Positions 8,836 through 15,893 of a DNA stretch of 64,000 nt are shown here, piece by piece. How positions within the stretch are numbered: the first letter of the stretch is position 1; each line of letters begins with the position of its first letter. The DNA comes from CAIZGX01 sp964511555 (lineage in GTDB: Bacteria; Bacteroidota; Bacteroidia; Flavobacteriales_D; Sanyastnellaceae). The DNA lies in the NCBI GenBank assembly GCA_964511555.1, contig CAZEFR010000002.1:62001-126000 (forward strand), given 5' to 3'. The notes below the pieces were generated by a model. The model had not been told where the DNA came from. It made no database searches and saw only the letters and a program-made list of their open reading frames with translations. The position numbers and the translations under genes were made by a program.

Positions 8836-9891
8836 CTAGAATTGCGCTGCAAGTGACAAATTTAATCCGTTCATGTGGTTTTCGCTGAAATTCTGAAATG
8901 CAAAGGTGTGGTTGTTGGAGGTGATGTTTCTCCATTCAGCTCTAAACATCAAATGTTCATCGAGTAAATAATTCATATTGAAACTGTATCCCCACAGATC
9001 ATTATTAACTCCAGCAATAACTAAATTATTTTTATCCTGAAACCTTTCAGCTCTGCCAACTAGGGCTAGCTTCTCATTCAATTGATATGAGATTCCAACA
9101 AATCCAGTCATCCAACTTTTGTCAAGGCCATTATTCCCGGTTTCTTGCATTCCATAATCAGCTTGAAGTTGAACGGTCCATTTATCCTTTAACAAAATAC
9201 TGGCATACAAGTTTTGAAAGAATCTTAACTGAGAACTATCCAATACAGCTACTTCTCCTAAGTAGGTGGAATGATTCAACGTAATCTTTGAGTTCGGTTT
9301 GAATTGAATTTGCGTCCCAAGACTAGGTAAAGTCTGCTGTGGCATAAAAGACATCGTTTGCCATCCGTTAAGAAGCAGGAGAGTTCCGAACCATTTATTG
9401 TTATTTGAAGTGTATTGAAGATTTAATCCACTTTCATAGTACGGAGAATTCTCTGCAGCGAGACTTCTGGTCATGGATAAATTAGAAAATCCAATGGCAG
9501 ATTCAAGCCCAATATGCGAAGGGAATACGCCAGCCTGAAGCCACAGATTTCTTGAATGACTTAATTTGTAGGAGATGTTTCCAACGTAGAGTGCCCCAAA
9601 ATCTATAGGTTCTGCTGATGTTACCTTGTTGGCGTATGTTCCTTCAACTAAAGAAAGTTGCGTTTTCAAACGCTCAGAGCTGTATTTGAAATCTATTACC
9701 GCTGTATTTATTGCGAAGTGGTTGGTTGAAGTGTGGCTGTATAAAAATTCAGGACGCTCATGATCATTCCAATTGTGTTGATCTTGCGAGAAATAAATCT
9801 CAGTGAAGCCAGAAAAATGAATACTGTCTTTGCGAATTTGAGAAAGAAGAAAGTTTGGAAAGAGTAGCCCGAGAAGTAATAACGAACGCAT
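8836..9891 (-). CDS. Outer-membrane beta-barrel porin (OmpL-like, porin-2 family)
   Basis: 351 residues with a short signal peptide (M-R-S-L-L-L-L-G-L-L-F-P-N-F-L-L-S-Q) and then alternating amphipathic strands ending in an aromatic residue (L-S-L-A-A-Q-F). The patterns G-F-T-E-I-Y-F-S near the start, L-W-L-Q-A-G-V-F-P-S-H-I-G-L-E and N-S-P-Y-Y-E-S-G match the putative beta-barrel porin-2 (OmpL-like) family of Bacteroidota. It lies between DUF5522 (26 bases) and hutU (11 bases) on one strand, so it may share their transcript; a role in uptake of a hutU-related substrate is only a guess from position. Confidence 0.7.
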   Translation of the reverse strand: MRSLLLLGLLFPNFLLSQIRKDSIHFSGFTEIYFSQDQHNWNDHERPEFLYSHTSTNHFAINTAVIDFKYSSERLKTQLSLVEGTYANKVTSAEPIDFGALYVGNISYKLSHSRNLWLQAGVFPSHIGLESAIGFSNLSMTRSLAAENSPYYESGLNLQYTSNNNKWFGTLLLLNGWQTMSFMPQQTLPSLGTQIQFKPNSKITLNHSTYLGEVAVLDSSQLRFFQNLYASILLKDKWTVQLQADYGMQETGNNGLDKSWMTGFVGISYQLNEKLALVGRAERFQDKNNLVIAGVNNDLWGYSFNMNYLLDEHLMFRAEWRNITSNNHTFAFQNFSENHMNGLNLSLAAQF

Positions 9892-9917
9892 ACAATTGTT
9901 TTTGCAAAGATGCGAGG

Positions 9918-10088
9918 TTATTTCTTCGTTTTACCTGTTTTTTTATCGTAGCCATATGGACAGTGCTTACAGCCACTGAGGCAGCAATACCCTCTTTTTA
10001 AGTGATATTCCTCGGTAAAAATAAAATAACCTTCTTCGCTCAAGTAGTAGTCTTCACCATGTACTTTTGAATTCTCTTCTTCTTTCAT
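9918..10088 (-). CDS. Small cysteine-rich protein, DUF5522-like
   Basis: 56 residues: an acidic N-terminal half (Y-Y-L-S-E-E-G-Y-F-I-F-T-E-E-Y-H) and a C-terminal knot R-G-Y-C-C-L-S-G-C-K-H-C-P-Y-G-Y with C-C-x3-C-x2-C, which could bind metal, followed by a lysine-rich tail. This fits the short DUF5522 proteins, whose function I do not know. The ATG at 10088 is directly back to back with the ATG of the divergent gene at 10089. An upstream in-frame start at 10136 would overlap that gene. Confidence 0.7.
   Translation of the reverse strand: MKEEENSKVHGEDYYLSEEGYFIFTEEYHLKRGYCCLSGCKHCPYGYDKKTGKTKK
10062..10069 (+). promoter_or_regulatory. Possible -7 element for the PLP deaminase-like gene
   Basis: TACTTTTG fits the Bacteroidota -7 consensus TAnnTTTG, 19 bases before the ATG at 10089 and inside the divergent DUF5522 gene. 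No TTG is seen at the usual -33 distance, so support is partial. Confidence 0.3.
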
Positions 10089-11015
10089 ATGGCAAAAATG
10101 CAATTTACTGACTTGAACAAAATAATTAATTTTCAACTTCCCGTTTACGATAACTTACTTATCGGTGAAACAGTGAAATTGGCTGTCAAGCGTTTTGACC
10201 GCGTGCACGCAACTATCAATGGGAACAAGTGGTTTAAGTTAATGTTCAATCTGGAAGAAATGAATCGAAGAGGTGCCAAGCAATTGGTCACTTTCGGTGG
10301 AGCGTATAGCAATCACATTTACGCTACAGCCGCAGCGGCAAAGGAGTTAGGCTTTCATGCCGTAGGTATTATTCGGGGGGAAGAACCAAAGTCATACAGT
10401 CCAACATTGTTGTTTGCAAAGGAATGCGGAATGGAATTTTGCTTTATTTCAAGAGCCGATTACGAAGAACGGAATACGGAAGAAATGAAGGCATGGGTGC
10501 ACGATAAATGGGAATCTGCTTTTTTAGTTCCCGAAGGTGGAGCGAATTATTTAGGAATGAACGGCGCCATGCAAATGGTTAGCGAAGAAGATTTCGCTTT
10601 TGATCATTGGCTCGTAGCGGCAGGCACAGGAACAACGGCTGCGGGCCTTTTGGTTCAATCGAAGCCACACCAGAAAGTTTGGATTTACAGTGCATTGAAG
10701 GGCGAGCATTACATGCGAAATGAAATACGCAACAAGCTCATTTATTTTTTTCACGATGAAGCAGTGGCTGATGAAGTCATGGAGCGTGCTGTAGTTTTCA
10801 GTGAAGATGAATTTGGCGGGTATGGGAAATTTGATGATCGATTGGTGGAGTTCATTCAACAAATAAACAATGAGCATGAGCTTCCACTTGATGTTGTGTA
10901 CACCGGTAAACTCATGCACGCTTATTTAGCAGGAAACAAAAAACCGAACGAAGGTTCGGTTTTAATGTTTCATACAGGCGGATTGCAAGGCAATCCGAAA
11001 ACTATATTCGACTAA
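10089..11015 (+). CDS. PLP-dependent ACC deaminase / D-cysteine desulfhydrase family enzyme
   Basis: 308 residues, fold type II PLP enzyme. The cofactor lysine is in I-N-G-N-K-W-F-K-L; F-G-G-A-Y-S-N-H-I-Y-A-T-A-A-A-A binds the substrate carboxylate, A-A-G-T-G-T-T-A-A-G-L-L the phosphate, and the end has F-H-T-G-G-L-Q-G-N, the family signature. Members cleave 1-aminocyclopropane-1-carboxylate or D-cysteine; sequence alone does not decide which. Residues 286-291 (P-N-E-G-S-V), just before the signature, are encoded by a copy of the 18-bp repeat, and the same bases form the probable pyk terminator. The gene end overlaps the end of pyk by 14 bases. Confidence 0.85.
   Translation: MAKMQFTDLNKIINFQLPVYDNLLIGETVKLAVKRFDRVHATINGNKWFKLMFNLEEMNRRGAKQLVTFGGAYSNHIYATAAAAKELGFHAVGIIRGEEPKSYSPTLLFAKECGMEFCFISRADYEERNTEEMKAWVHDKWESAFLVPEGGANYLGMNGAMQMVSEEDFAFDHWLVAAGTGTTAAGLLVQSKPHQKVWIYSALKGEHYMRNEIRNKLIYFFHDEAVADEVMERAVVFSEDEFGGYGKFDDRLVEFIQQINNEHELPLDVVYTGKLMHAYLAGNKKPNEGSVLMFHTGGLQGNPKTIFD
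10934..10963 (-). terminator. pyk terminator inside the facing gene
   Basis: On the minus strand: AAAACCGAAC-CTTC-GTTCGGTTTT with a run of six Ts and then GTTT, a ten-base-pair perfect stem with a four-base loop, 39 bases after the pyk stop. It lies wholly within the coding sequence of the convergent PLP enzyme. It looks like a standard intrinsic terminator for pyk. Confidence 0.7.
10944..10961 (+). repeat. 18-bp dispersed near-palindrome, copy 3 (PLP enzyme / pyk terminator)
   Basis: Plus strand CCGAACGAAGGTTCGGTT, read in frame as P-N-E-G-S-V (residues 286-291 of the PLP enzyme). Its arms form the core of the terminator stem for pyk on the other strand. Confidence 0.75.
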
Positions 11016-12420
11016 TCTTTAGCATGTTTGTTGTGCCTTGCTCTGCAATAGGCATAGAGGCTACATTCACCAAGAAATCACCTTCTTGAACATATCCGTT
11101 TTTCTTCAAAATGTAACGAATGTCTGCAATGGTCTGGTCTGTGCTCACCATCTTATCATAGAAGAATGCTTTCACCCCCCAAACCAAGTTTAGTTGTGTT
11201 AGAATGCGCTTGTTTCCTGTGAAGACGAATACATGAGCGTTTGGTCTCCAACTTGAAATTTTATATCCCGTATATCCGGAGAAAGACATAGTTGCAATAC
11301 TCGTTGCTCCTGTGCGCTTGGCAACGCGACAAGCACTGAAGCAAATACTGTCTGTAATGAAGCGTGTTTCATCCATTTCATAAGGAGCCTCTTCCAAGTA
11401 ATAAAGTCCAGGGAATTTCTCAGCTTCTTTAATAATACTACTCATCATTGCAATGGCTGCAATCGGATAAGCTCCAACACTTGTTTCACCGCTTAGCATA
11501 ACGGCATCTGCACCATCCAATACGGCATTGGCAACGTCTGTAACTTCAGCGCGCGTTGGAGTCATGCTTGTAATCATGCTTTCCATCATTTGTGTTGCAA
11601 CAATAACAGGTTTCGCAGCTTCAACACATTTCTTTACAATCATCTTTTGAGCAAGTGGTACTTGTTCAATTGGAATTTCCACTCCGAGATCTCCACGCGC
11701 AACCATAACAGCATCGGTCTCGCGAATAATGTCGTCTATAACCTCTAGCGCCTCTGGCTTTTCAATTTTCGCTACCACCTTCGCGTGCTTGCCATTCTCG
11801 GCAATAATACCTTTTAAAACGCGAACATCTTCCGCAGTTCGAACGAATGAAAGTCCAATCCAATCGATGTTCATCGAAAGAGCAAACTCCAAATCATTCA
11901 AATCTTTTTTCGATAGTGATGGAAGAGAGACTTTTGTTTCAGGAAGGTTTAATCCTTTTTTCGATGAAAGAATTCCACCTTGAATAATTTCGCACAACAC
12001 TTCTTTTTTTCCGTCGGTGGAAAGAATACGAATCGCAATCTTGCCATCGTCAAGTAGTACACGCTCTCCCGGCTTTACATCCGATGGGAATTCTTTGTAA
12101 TTGGTGTAAATATGATCTGCTGTTCCAATCTGTTCTTCAGTGGTAATTATAATTTTTTTACCAGCCTCTAACATTACCCCGTTGTCTTGCATAATTCCTA
12201 CACGAAGCTTTGGACCTTGCAAATCCGCAAGAAGGGCAGTGTTCGTGCCTAACTCTTTGTCAATCTCGCGCACGAAATCAACCACACTTTGGTGATCGTC
12301 ATGAGCTCCATGTGAGAAGTTTAACCTTACAACGTTTAAGCCGGCTTGAATCATTCCTTTCAGAACCTCTTTGTTTGCTGAAACGGGACCAATGGTCGCT
12401 ACTATTTTCGTTTTTTTCAT
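11002..12420 (-). CDS. pyk: Pyruvate kinase
   Basis: Last step of glycolysis, phosphoenolpyruvate plus ADP to pyruvate plus ATP. 472 residues with K-I-V-A-T-I-G-P at the start, V-R-L-N-F-S-H-G, the active-site segment V-V-A-K-I-E-K-P-E-A, M-V-A-R-G-D-L-G-V-E-I and A-T-Q-M-M-E-S-M with P-T-R-A-E-V-T-D-V-A-N-A-V. Length is that of a single-domain-set bacterial enzyme with no extra C-terminal PEP-utilizer domain. It lies 2 bases after the IPExxxVDY gene, and the two form an operon with a promoter at 12868-12875 and a palindrome at 12844-12859 that is also found before pdhA. Confidence 0.97.
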   Translation of the reverse strand: MKKTKIVATIGPVSANKEVLKGMIQAGLNVVRLNFSHGAHDDHQSVVDFVREIDKELGTNTALLADLQGPKLRVGIMQDNGVMLEAGKKIIITTEEQIGTADHIYTNYKEFPSDVKPGERVLLDDGKIAIRILSTDGKKEVLCEIIQGGILSSKKGLNLPETKVSLPSLSKKDLNDLEFALSMNIDWIGLSFVRTAEDVRVLKGIIAENGKHAKVVAKIEKPEALEVIDDIIRETDAVMVARGDLGVEIPIEQVPLAQKMIVKKCVEAAKPVIVATQMMESMITSMTPTRAEVTDVANAVLDGADAVMLSGETSVGAYPIAAIAMMSSIIKEAEKFPGLYYLEEAPYEMDETRFITDSICFSACRVAKRTGATSIATMSFSGYTGYKISSWRPNAHVFVFTGNKRILTQLNLVWGVKAFFYDKMVSTDQTIADIRYILKKNGYVQEGDFLVNVASMPIAEQGTTNMLKISRI

Positions 12421-12422
12421 AA

Positions 12423-12836
12423 TTAATCGAAGAACAAATGACTCACGTGTTTCATGTTTTCTTGCGGAAGATGAAACGCAGCAAGCACGTTGTTTATTTT
12501 TCTTATTTTTTTTACCAGATCTTCAATGTCGTTTCTTCCTTCAACTTTCAATAAATATTCTATTTGCGCATACTCTTGAATAAGCACTCCCTTGAGGGAA
12601 CGATTGGAAATTAAATGAATAGTGAAATCGTTATCTTCACAGGCATACTTAAACAACTCATGCTCTGAAACTTGATCTTTTGTCTCAAGCAGATAGGGCT
12701 TCTCTCTCACTAAATCCCAATTTAATTCTTTGTTAAGAAACCACGCCAAACGAAAATCCTTCTCCCTCGAGTTAATTCCGATTAGATCGAAATTCAAGTA
12801 TTCATCGTTTGAAAACGTTATGCTTTTAGAATTCAT
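12423..12836 (-). CDS. IPExxxVDY-family protein
   Basis: 137 residues, soluble, acidic. Proteins of this Bacteroidota family regularly sit directly upstream of pyruvate kinase, as here. The name-giving motif is degenerate: the segment L-I-Q-E-Y-A-Q-I-E-Y-L-L-K-V stands where I-P-E-x-x-x-V-D-Y-F is expected. The role is unknown; its constant position before pyk suggests a link with pyruvate kinase or with fatty-acid genes that neighbour it in other genomes, but nothing in the sequence shows this directly. Confidence 0.7.
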   Translation of the reverse strand: MNSKSITFSNDEYLNFDLIGINSREKDFRLAWFLNKELNWDLVREKPYLLETKDQVSEHELFKYACEDNDFTIHLISNRSLKGVLIQEYAQIEYLLKVEGRNDIEDLVKKIRKINNVLAAFHLPQENMKHVSHLFFD

Positions 12837-12843
12837 ATGAGTT

Positions 12844-12859
12844 AGTGTATTTTTTACAC
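12844..12859. promoter_or_regulatory. Possible operator GTGTA-N5-TACAC before the pyk operon
   Basis: AGTGTATTTTTTACAC, with inverted arms GTGTA and TACAC five bases apart. It lies between the -7 element at 12868-12875 and the ATG at 12836, so just downstream of the predicted transcription start, where a bound repressor would block transcription. The same arms with the same spacing occur before pdhA at 21482-21498. No regulator is identified. Confidence 0.45.
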
Positions 12860-12867
12860 GAACTAGG

Positions 12868-12875
12868 CAAAGGTA
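12868..12875 (-). promoter_or_regulatory. Probable -7 element of the IPExxxVDY-pyk operon
   Basis: Minus-strand TACCTTTG matches TAnnTTTG exactly and ends 31 bases before the ATG at 12836. No clear TTG at -33. Confidence 0.45.
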
Positions 12876-12876
12876 G

Positions 12877-13785
12877 TTATTTCCATGTCAGATTTGCCGA
12901 ATTTTCATTCACAAATAATTCGGCATTTTTACCCATATAAAACGCTCTATTGTCGTTTAAGTGACCTGCCGGAAAACCAACAGCAACAGGTGTCTTAATA
13001 CTTAATCCAATTTCATGAATCATTTGTTCCACAGATTTCCCCCATGGATTATTGCTCGAAAATCCGAATTCTTCGGTGTTGTCTCGCATTTGTGTGAATC
13101 CGCCTAGAATTAATCCTGAAATATTCTTGAACATTCCCGCACGCTTCAACGCAGTGAGCATTCGGTCTACGTGGTAAAGCATCTCATCTACATCTTCCAA
13201 GAAAAGGATTTTTCCATCTGTCTTCAGTTGTGTAGACGAACCAAGCTGACTATATACGACAGATAAATTTCCTCCTACAATTTCTCCTTCAGCTTTTCCG
13301 ATTTGAATTTGTTTTTCATTCCAATCGAATGAAAAGGATTCTCCGAACAGCGCACACCTCAAATTCTCTAACGCTTCTTTTGTTGCGTGTTCGAAGGAAA
13401 TGGGCATAGTCGAGTGAATGCAAGGAATATTTTTGTTTGTGCAGGCATTCAACAACACAGTCACATCTGAGTATCCGCAAATCCATTTCGATTCGTCTAA
13501 CACAGGAAGAATTTCATCTATGGTATGAACGGTCCCATATCCCCCTCTCGCCACCAACAATGCTTTCACGTTATCGTCTTTCCAGAGTGAAAGAAAAGAC
13601 TGAGTGCGTTCTTCTACATTGCCAGCAAGCTGAAACTGCGAAGTGAAAACGTTTTCGGCTAGTTTAATCTTCAATCCCCACGACGTAATAGTGCCCTCAG
13701 CAAATTGCCATTGCTCGCTTGTAAGGAATCTCGCAGTGGCAATTATTCCAATCGTATCGCCTTGTTGTAAAAAAGCTGGTTGCAT
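12877..13785 (-). CDS. LD-carboxypeptidase (peptidase family S66)
   Basis: 302 residues. LD-carboxypeptidases of family S66 cut the terminal D-alanine from murein tetrapeptides during cell-wall recycling. The expected triad is visible: Ser in G-Y-S-D-V-T, Glu in L-F-L-E-D-V-D-E, and His in G-F-P-A-G-H-L-N-D-N. The starting pattern G-D-T-I-G-I-I-A-T-A-R-F and V-A-R-G-G-Y-G-T are also family marks. There is no signal peptide, so it acts in the cytoplasm. Its upstream end overlaps the untranslated start of metG on the other strand. It is probably not co-transcribed with pyk, since the pyk promoter lies at its end. Confidence 0.9.
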   Translation of the reverse strand: MQPAFLQQGDTIGIIATARFLTSEQWQFAEGTITSWGLKIKLAENVFTSQFQLAGNVEERTQSFLSLWKDDNVKALLVARGGYGTVHTIDEILPVLDESKWICGYSDVTVLLNACTNKNIPCIHSTMPISFEHATKEALENLRCALFGESFSFDWNEKQIQIGKAEGEIVGGNLSVVYSQLGSSTQLKTDGKILFLEDVDEMLYHVDRMLTALKRAGMFKNISGLILGGFTQMRDNTEEFGFSSNNPWGKSVEQMIHEIGLSIKTPVAVGFPAGHLNDNRAFYMGKNAELFVNENSANLTWK

Positions 13786-13842
13786 CGCTTTATCTTTGAT
13801 GCGCTAAATTCGCAGTTTTCTGCGCAAAACACCACAAAAAAG

Positions 13843-15891
13843 ATGAAGTCACCGAAAAGACACCTTGTAACCTCAGCGCTTCCCTACGCAAATGGTCCTA
13901 TTCATATTGGACACATAGCAGGAGCATACTTGCCTGCCGACATTTATGTTCGGTACTTAAGAGGAAAGGATAAGGATGTGGCTTTTATTTGTGGCTCCGA
14001 TGAACACGGCGCTGCCATCACATTGCGTGCTAAGAAAGAAGGGAAGACTCCGCGCGAAATTGTAGACTTTTATCACAAACTCATGGGCGATGCTTTCCGC
14101 GATTTCGGAATTTCGTTCGATGAATATTACCGCACCTCTTCTCCTGAACACATTGAGATGAGTCAGCAAATTTTCCTTGAGTTGAAGGAAAAAGGAGTTT
14201 TCGAAACACACCGCTCAGAACAATACTACGATGCAGAGGCGCAGCAGTTTTTAGCAGACCGCTACATCACTGGAACCTGCCCGAAGTGCTCGAGTGAAAA
14301 GGCTTACGGAGATCAATGCGAAAAATGCGGATCTACTTTAAGTCCGACAGAATTAATAAATCCAGTTTCCACATTAAGTGGAAGCACGCCTGTGTTGAAG
14401 GAAACTACGCATTGGTATTTGCCTATGCAACACCACAGCGATTGGGTGCGAGATTTTATTGAAAACGGAAAACTCAACGGAGAGCAACACCACGATGCTT
14501 CGAAGTGGAAGTCTCATGTAGTTGGACAGTGCTTGAGTTGGATCGATGGAGGTCTTCAAGCACGCGCCATGACCCGCGATTTAGATTGGGGTGTTCCTGT
14601 TCCGGGTGAAGATGGAAAAGTGCTTTATGTTTGGCTCGACGCGCCTATAGGTTACATCACCAACACAAAAGTTTGGGCCGAGAAGAACGGAAAGAATTGG
14701 GAAGACTATTGGAAGAACGATGAAACCGAATTGGTTCATTTCATTGGGAAAGACAACATTGTTTTTCACTGCATCATCTTTCCAATCATATTGAAATCGC
14801 ACGGTGGGTTTAACCTTCCAGTGAATGTGCCTGCCAACGAGTTCATGAATTTGGAAGGAGATAAAATTTCAACTTCAAGAAACTGGGCGGTTTGGTTGCA
14901 TGAATATTTGGAAGACTTTCCGAATCGTCAAGATGAAATGCGTTATGTTTTGGCGTCTATTATGCCTGAACAAAAAGACAGTGAGTTTACTTGGAACGAT
15001 TTCAAGGACCGCGTGAATAACGAGCTTGCGGATATCGTTGGAAATTTCGTGAATCGCGTTTTCGTGTTAACGCACAAGTATTATAGTGGAAAGGTTTCGA
15101 ACCCTTCGTTCGATGCTTCTTCACAATTTGAAGAAGCGCAGGCTGCCTTCAATTTGATTGGTGAAAAGATTGAAGCGTATCGCTTCCGCGAGGCTCAAGC
15201 CCTGGCAATTCAATTGGCTCGCATAGGTAACAAGCTTCTCACAGAAACAGAGCCTTGGAAACTTCAAAAAACCGAACCGGAAAAAACAGAAGGTATCTTG
15301 AATGCATGTATTCAGTTGGTTGCTGCACTATCCATCGCGTTAGAGCCATTCCTTCCGTACACCGCGAAAAAATTAAAGTCAGGTTTGCAGTGGGAAGGAG
15401 TGAAGTGGGATGATGTTCAAATATCACAATTGATTCCAGCTGGACATGCGATAGGAGAGTTGCCTATTCTTTTCCAAAAGATAACAGACGAGGAAGTGGC
15501 GAAGCAAGTTGCGAAATTAGAGGCATCTAAAGTTCAACCTGAAGTTGAAATGGAATCGATTAAACCGAATGTTTCATTCGAAGACTTCCAAAACATGGAT
15601 CTTCGTATTGCTGAAGTATTGGAAGCGCAACGTGTCCCAAAGACGAAGAAATTATTGCAATTGAAATTGCGAATCGGCACCGAAGAGCGCACCGTAATTT
15701 CGGGTATTGCAGAATCATACGAACCCGAACAGGTTGTTGGAAAGCAAGTGCTGTACCTAGCGAATTTAGCTCCAAGAGAAATCAAAGGAGTTCAATCTGC
15801 AGGTATGATACTAATGGCTGAAAACAACAAGGGAGAGCTTTCGTTGCTCTCCCCTGAACGTCCCGTTGAATCGGGAAATACTGTTCGTTAA
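13843..15891 (+). CDS. metG: Methionine--tRNA ligase
   Basis: Class I synthetase charging tRNA-Met, 682 residues. H-I-G-H at 21-24; zinc knuckle C-x2-C...C-x2-C at Cys146, 149, 159, 162; KMSKS loop in the form K-I-S-T-S at 341-345, which is usual in Bacteroidota; and a C-terminal tRNA-binding OB-fold (about 580-682, with M-D-L-R-I-A-E-V and A-N-L-A-P-R-E-I-K-G) that also makes the dimer. I use the ATG at 13843 because the family begins S-P-K-R-H-L-V-T-S-A-L-P-Y; the frame is open from 13780 but that would overlap the divergent carboxypeptidase gene. The end faces ftsZ with a 2-base gap. Confidence 0.97.
   Translation: MKSPKRHLVTSALPYANGPIHIGHIAGAYLPADIYVRYLRGKDKDVAFICGSDEHGAAITLRAKKEGKTPREIVDFYHKLMGDAFRDFGISFDEYYRTSSPEHIEMSQQIFLELKEKGVFETHRSEQYYDAEAQQFLADRYITGTCPKCSSEKAYGDQCEKCGSTLSPTELINPVSTLSGSTPVLKETTHWYLPMQHHSDWVRDFIENGKLNGEQHHDASKWKSHVVGQCLSWIDGGLQARAMTRDLDWGVPVPGEDGKVLYVWLDAPIGYITNTKVWAEKNGKNWEDYWKNDETELVHFIGKDNIVFHCIIFPIILKSHGGFNLPVNVPANEFMNLEGDKISTSRNWAVWLHEYLEDFPNRQDEMRYVLASIMPEQKDSEFTWNDFKDRVNNELADIVGNFVNRVFVLTHKYYSGKVSNPSFDASSQFEEAQAAFNLIGEKIEAYRFREAQALAIQLARIGNKLLTETEPWKLQKTEPEKTEGILNACIQLVAALSIALEPFLPYTAKKLKSGLQWEGVKWDDVQISQLIPAGHAIGELPILFQKITDEEVAKQVAKLEASKVQPEVEMESIKPNVSFEDFQNMDLRIAEVLEAQRVPKTKKLLQLKLRIGTEERTVISGIAESYEPEQVVGKQVLYLANLAPREIKGVQSAGMILMAENNKGELSLLSPERPVESGNTVR
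15831..15853 (-). terminator. Possible ftsZ terminator inside metG
   Basis: Minus strand GGGAGAGC-AACGAAA-GCTCTCCC followed by TTGTTGTTTTC: an eight-base-pair G+C-rich stem with a T-rich but interrupted tail, 40 bases after the ftsZ stop and inside the last codons of metG. Confidence 0.45.
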
Positions 15892-15893
15892 GA

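Noticed and set aside
15563..15580. CCGAATGTTTCATTCGAA in metG as a decayed repeat copy
   Set aside because: Arms are shifted by one base relative to the consensus and the end differs; not counted.
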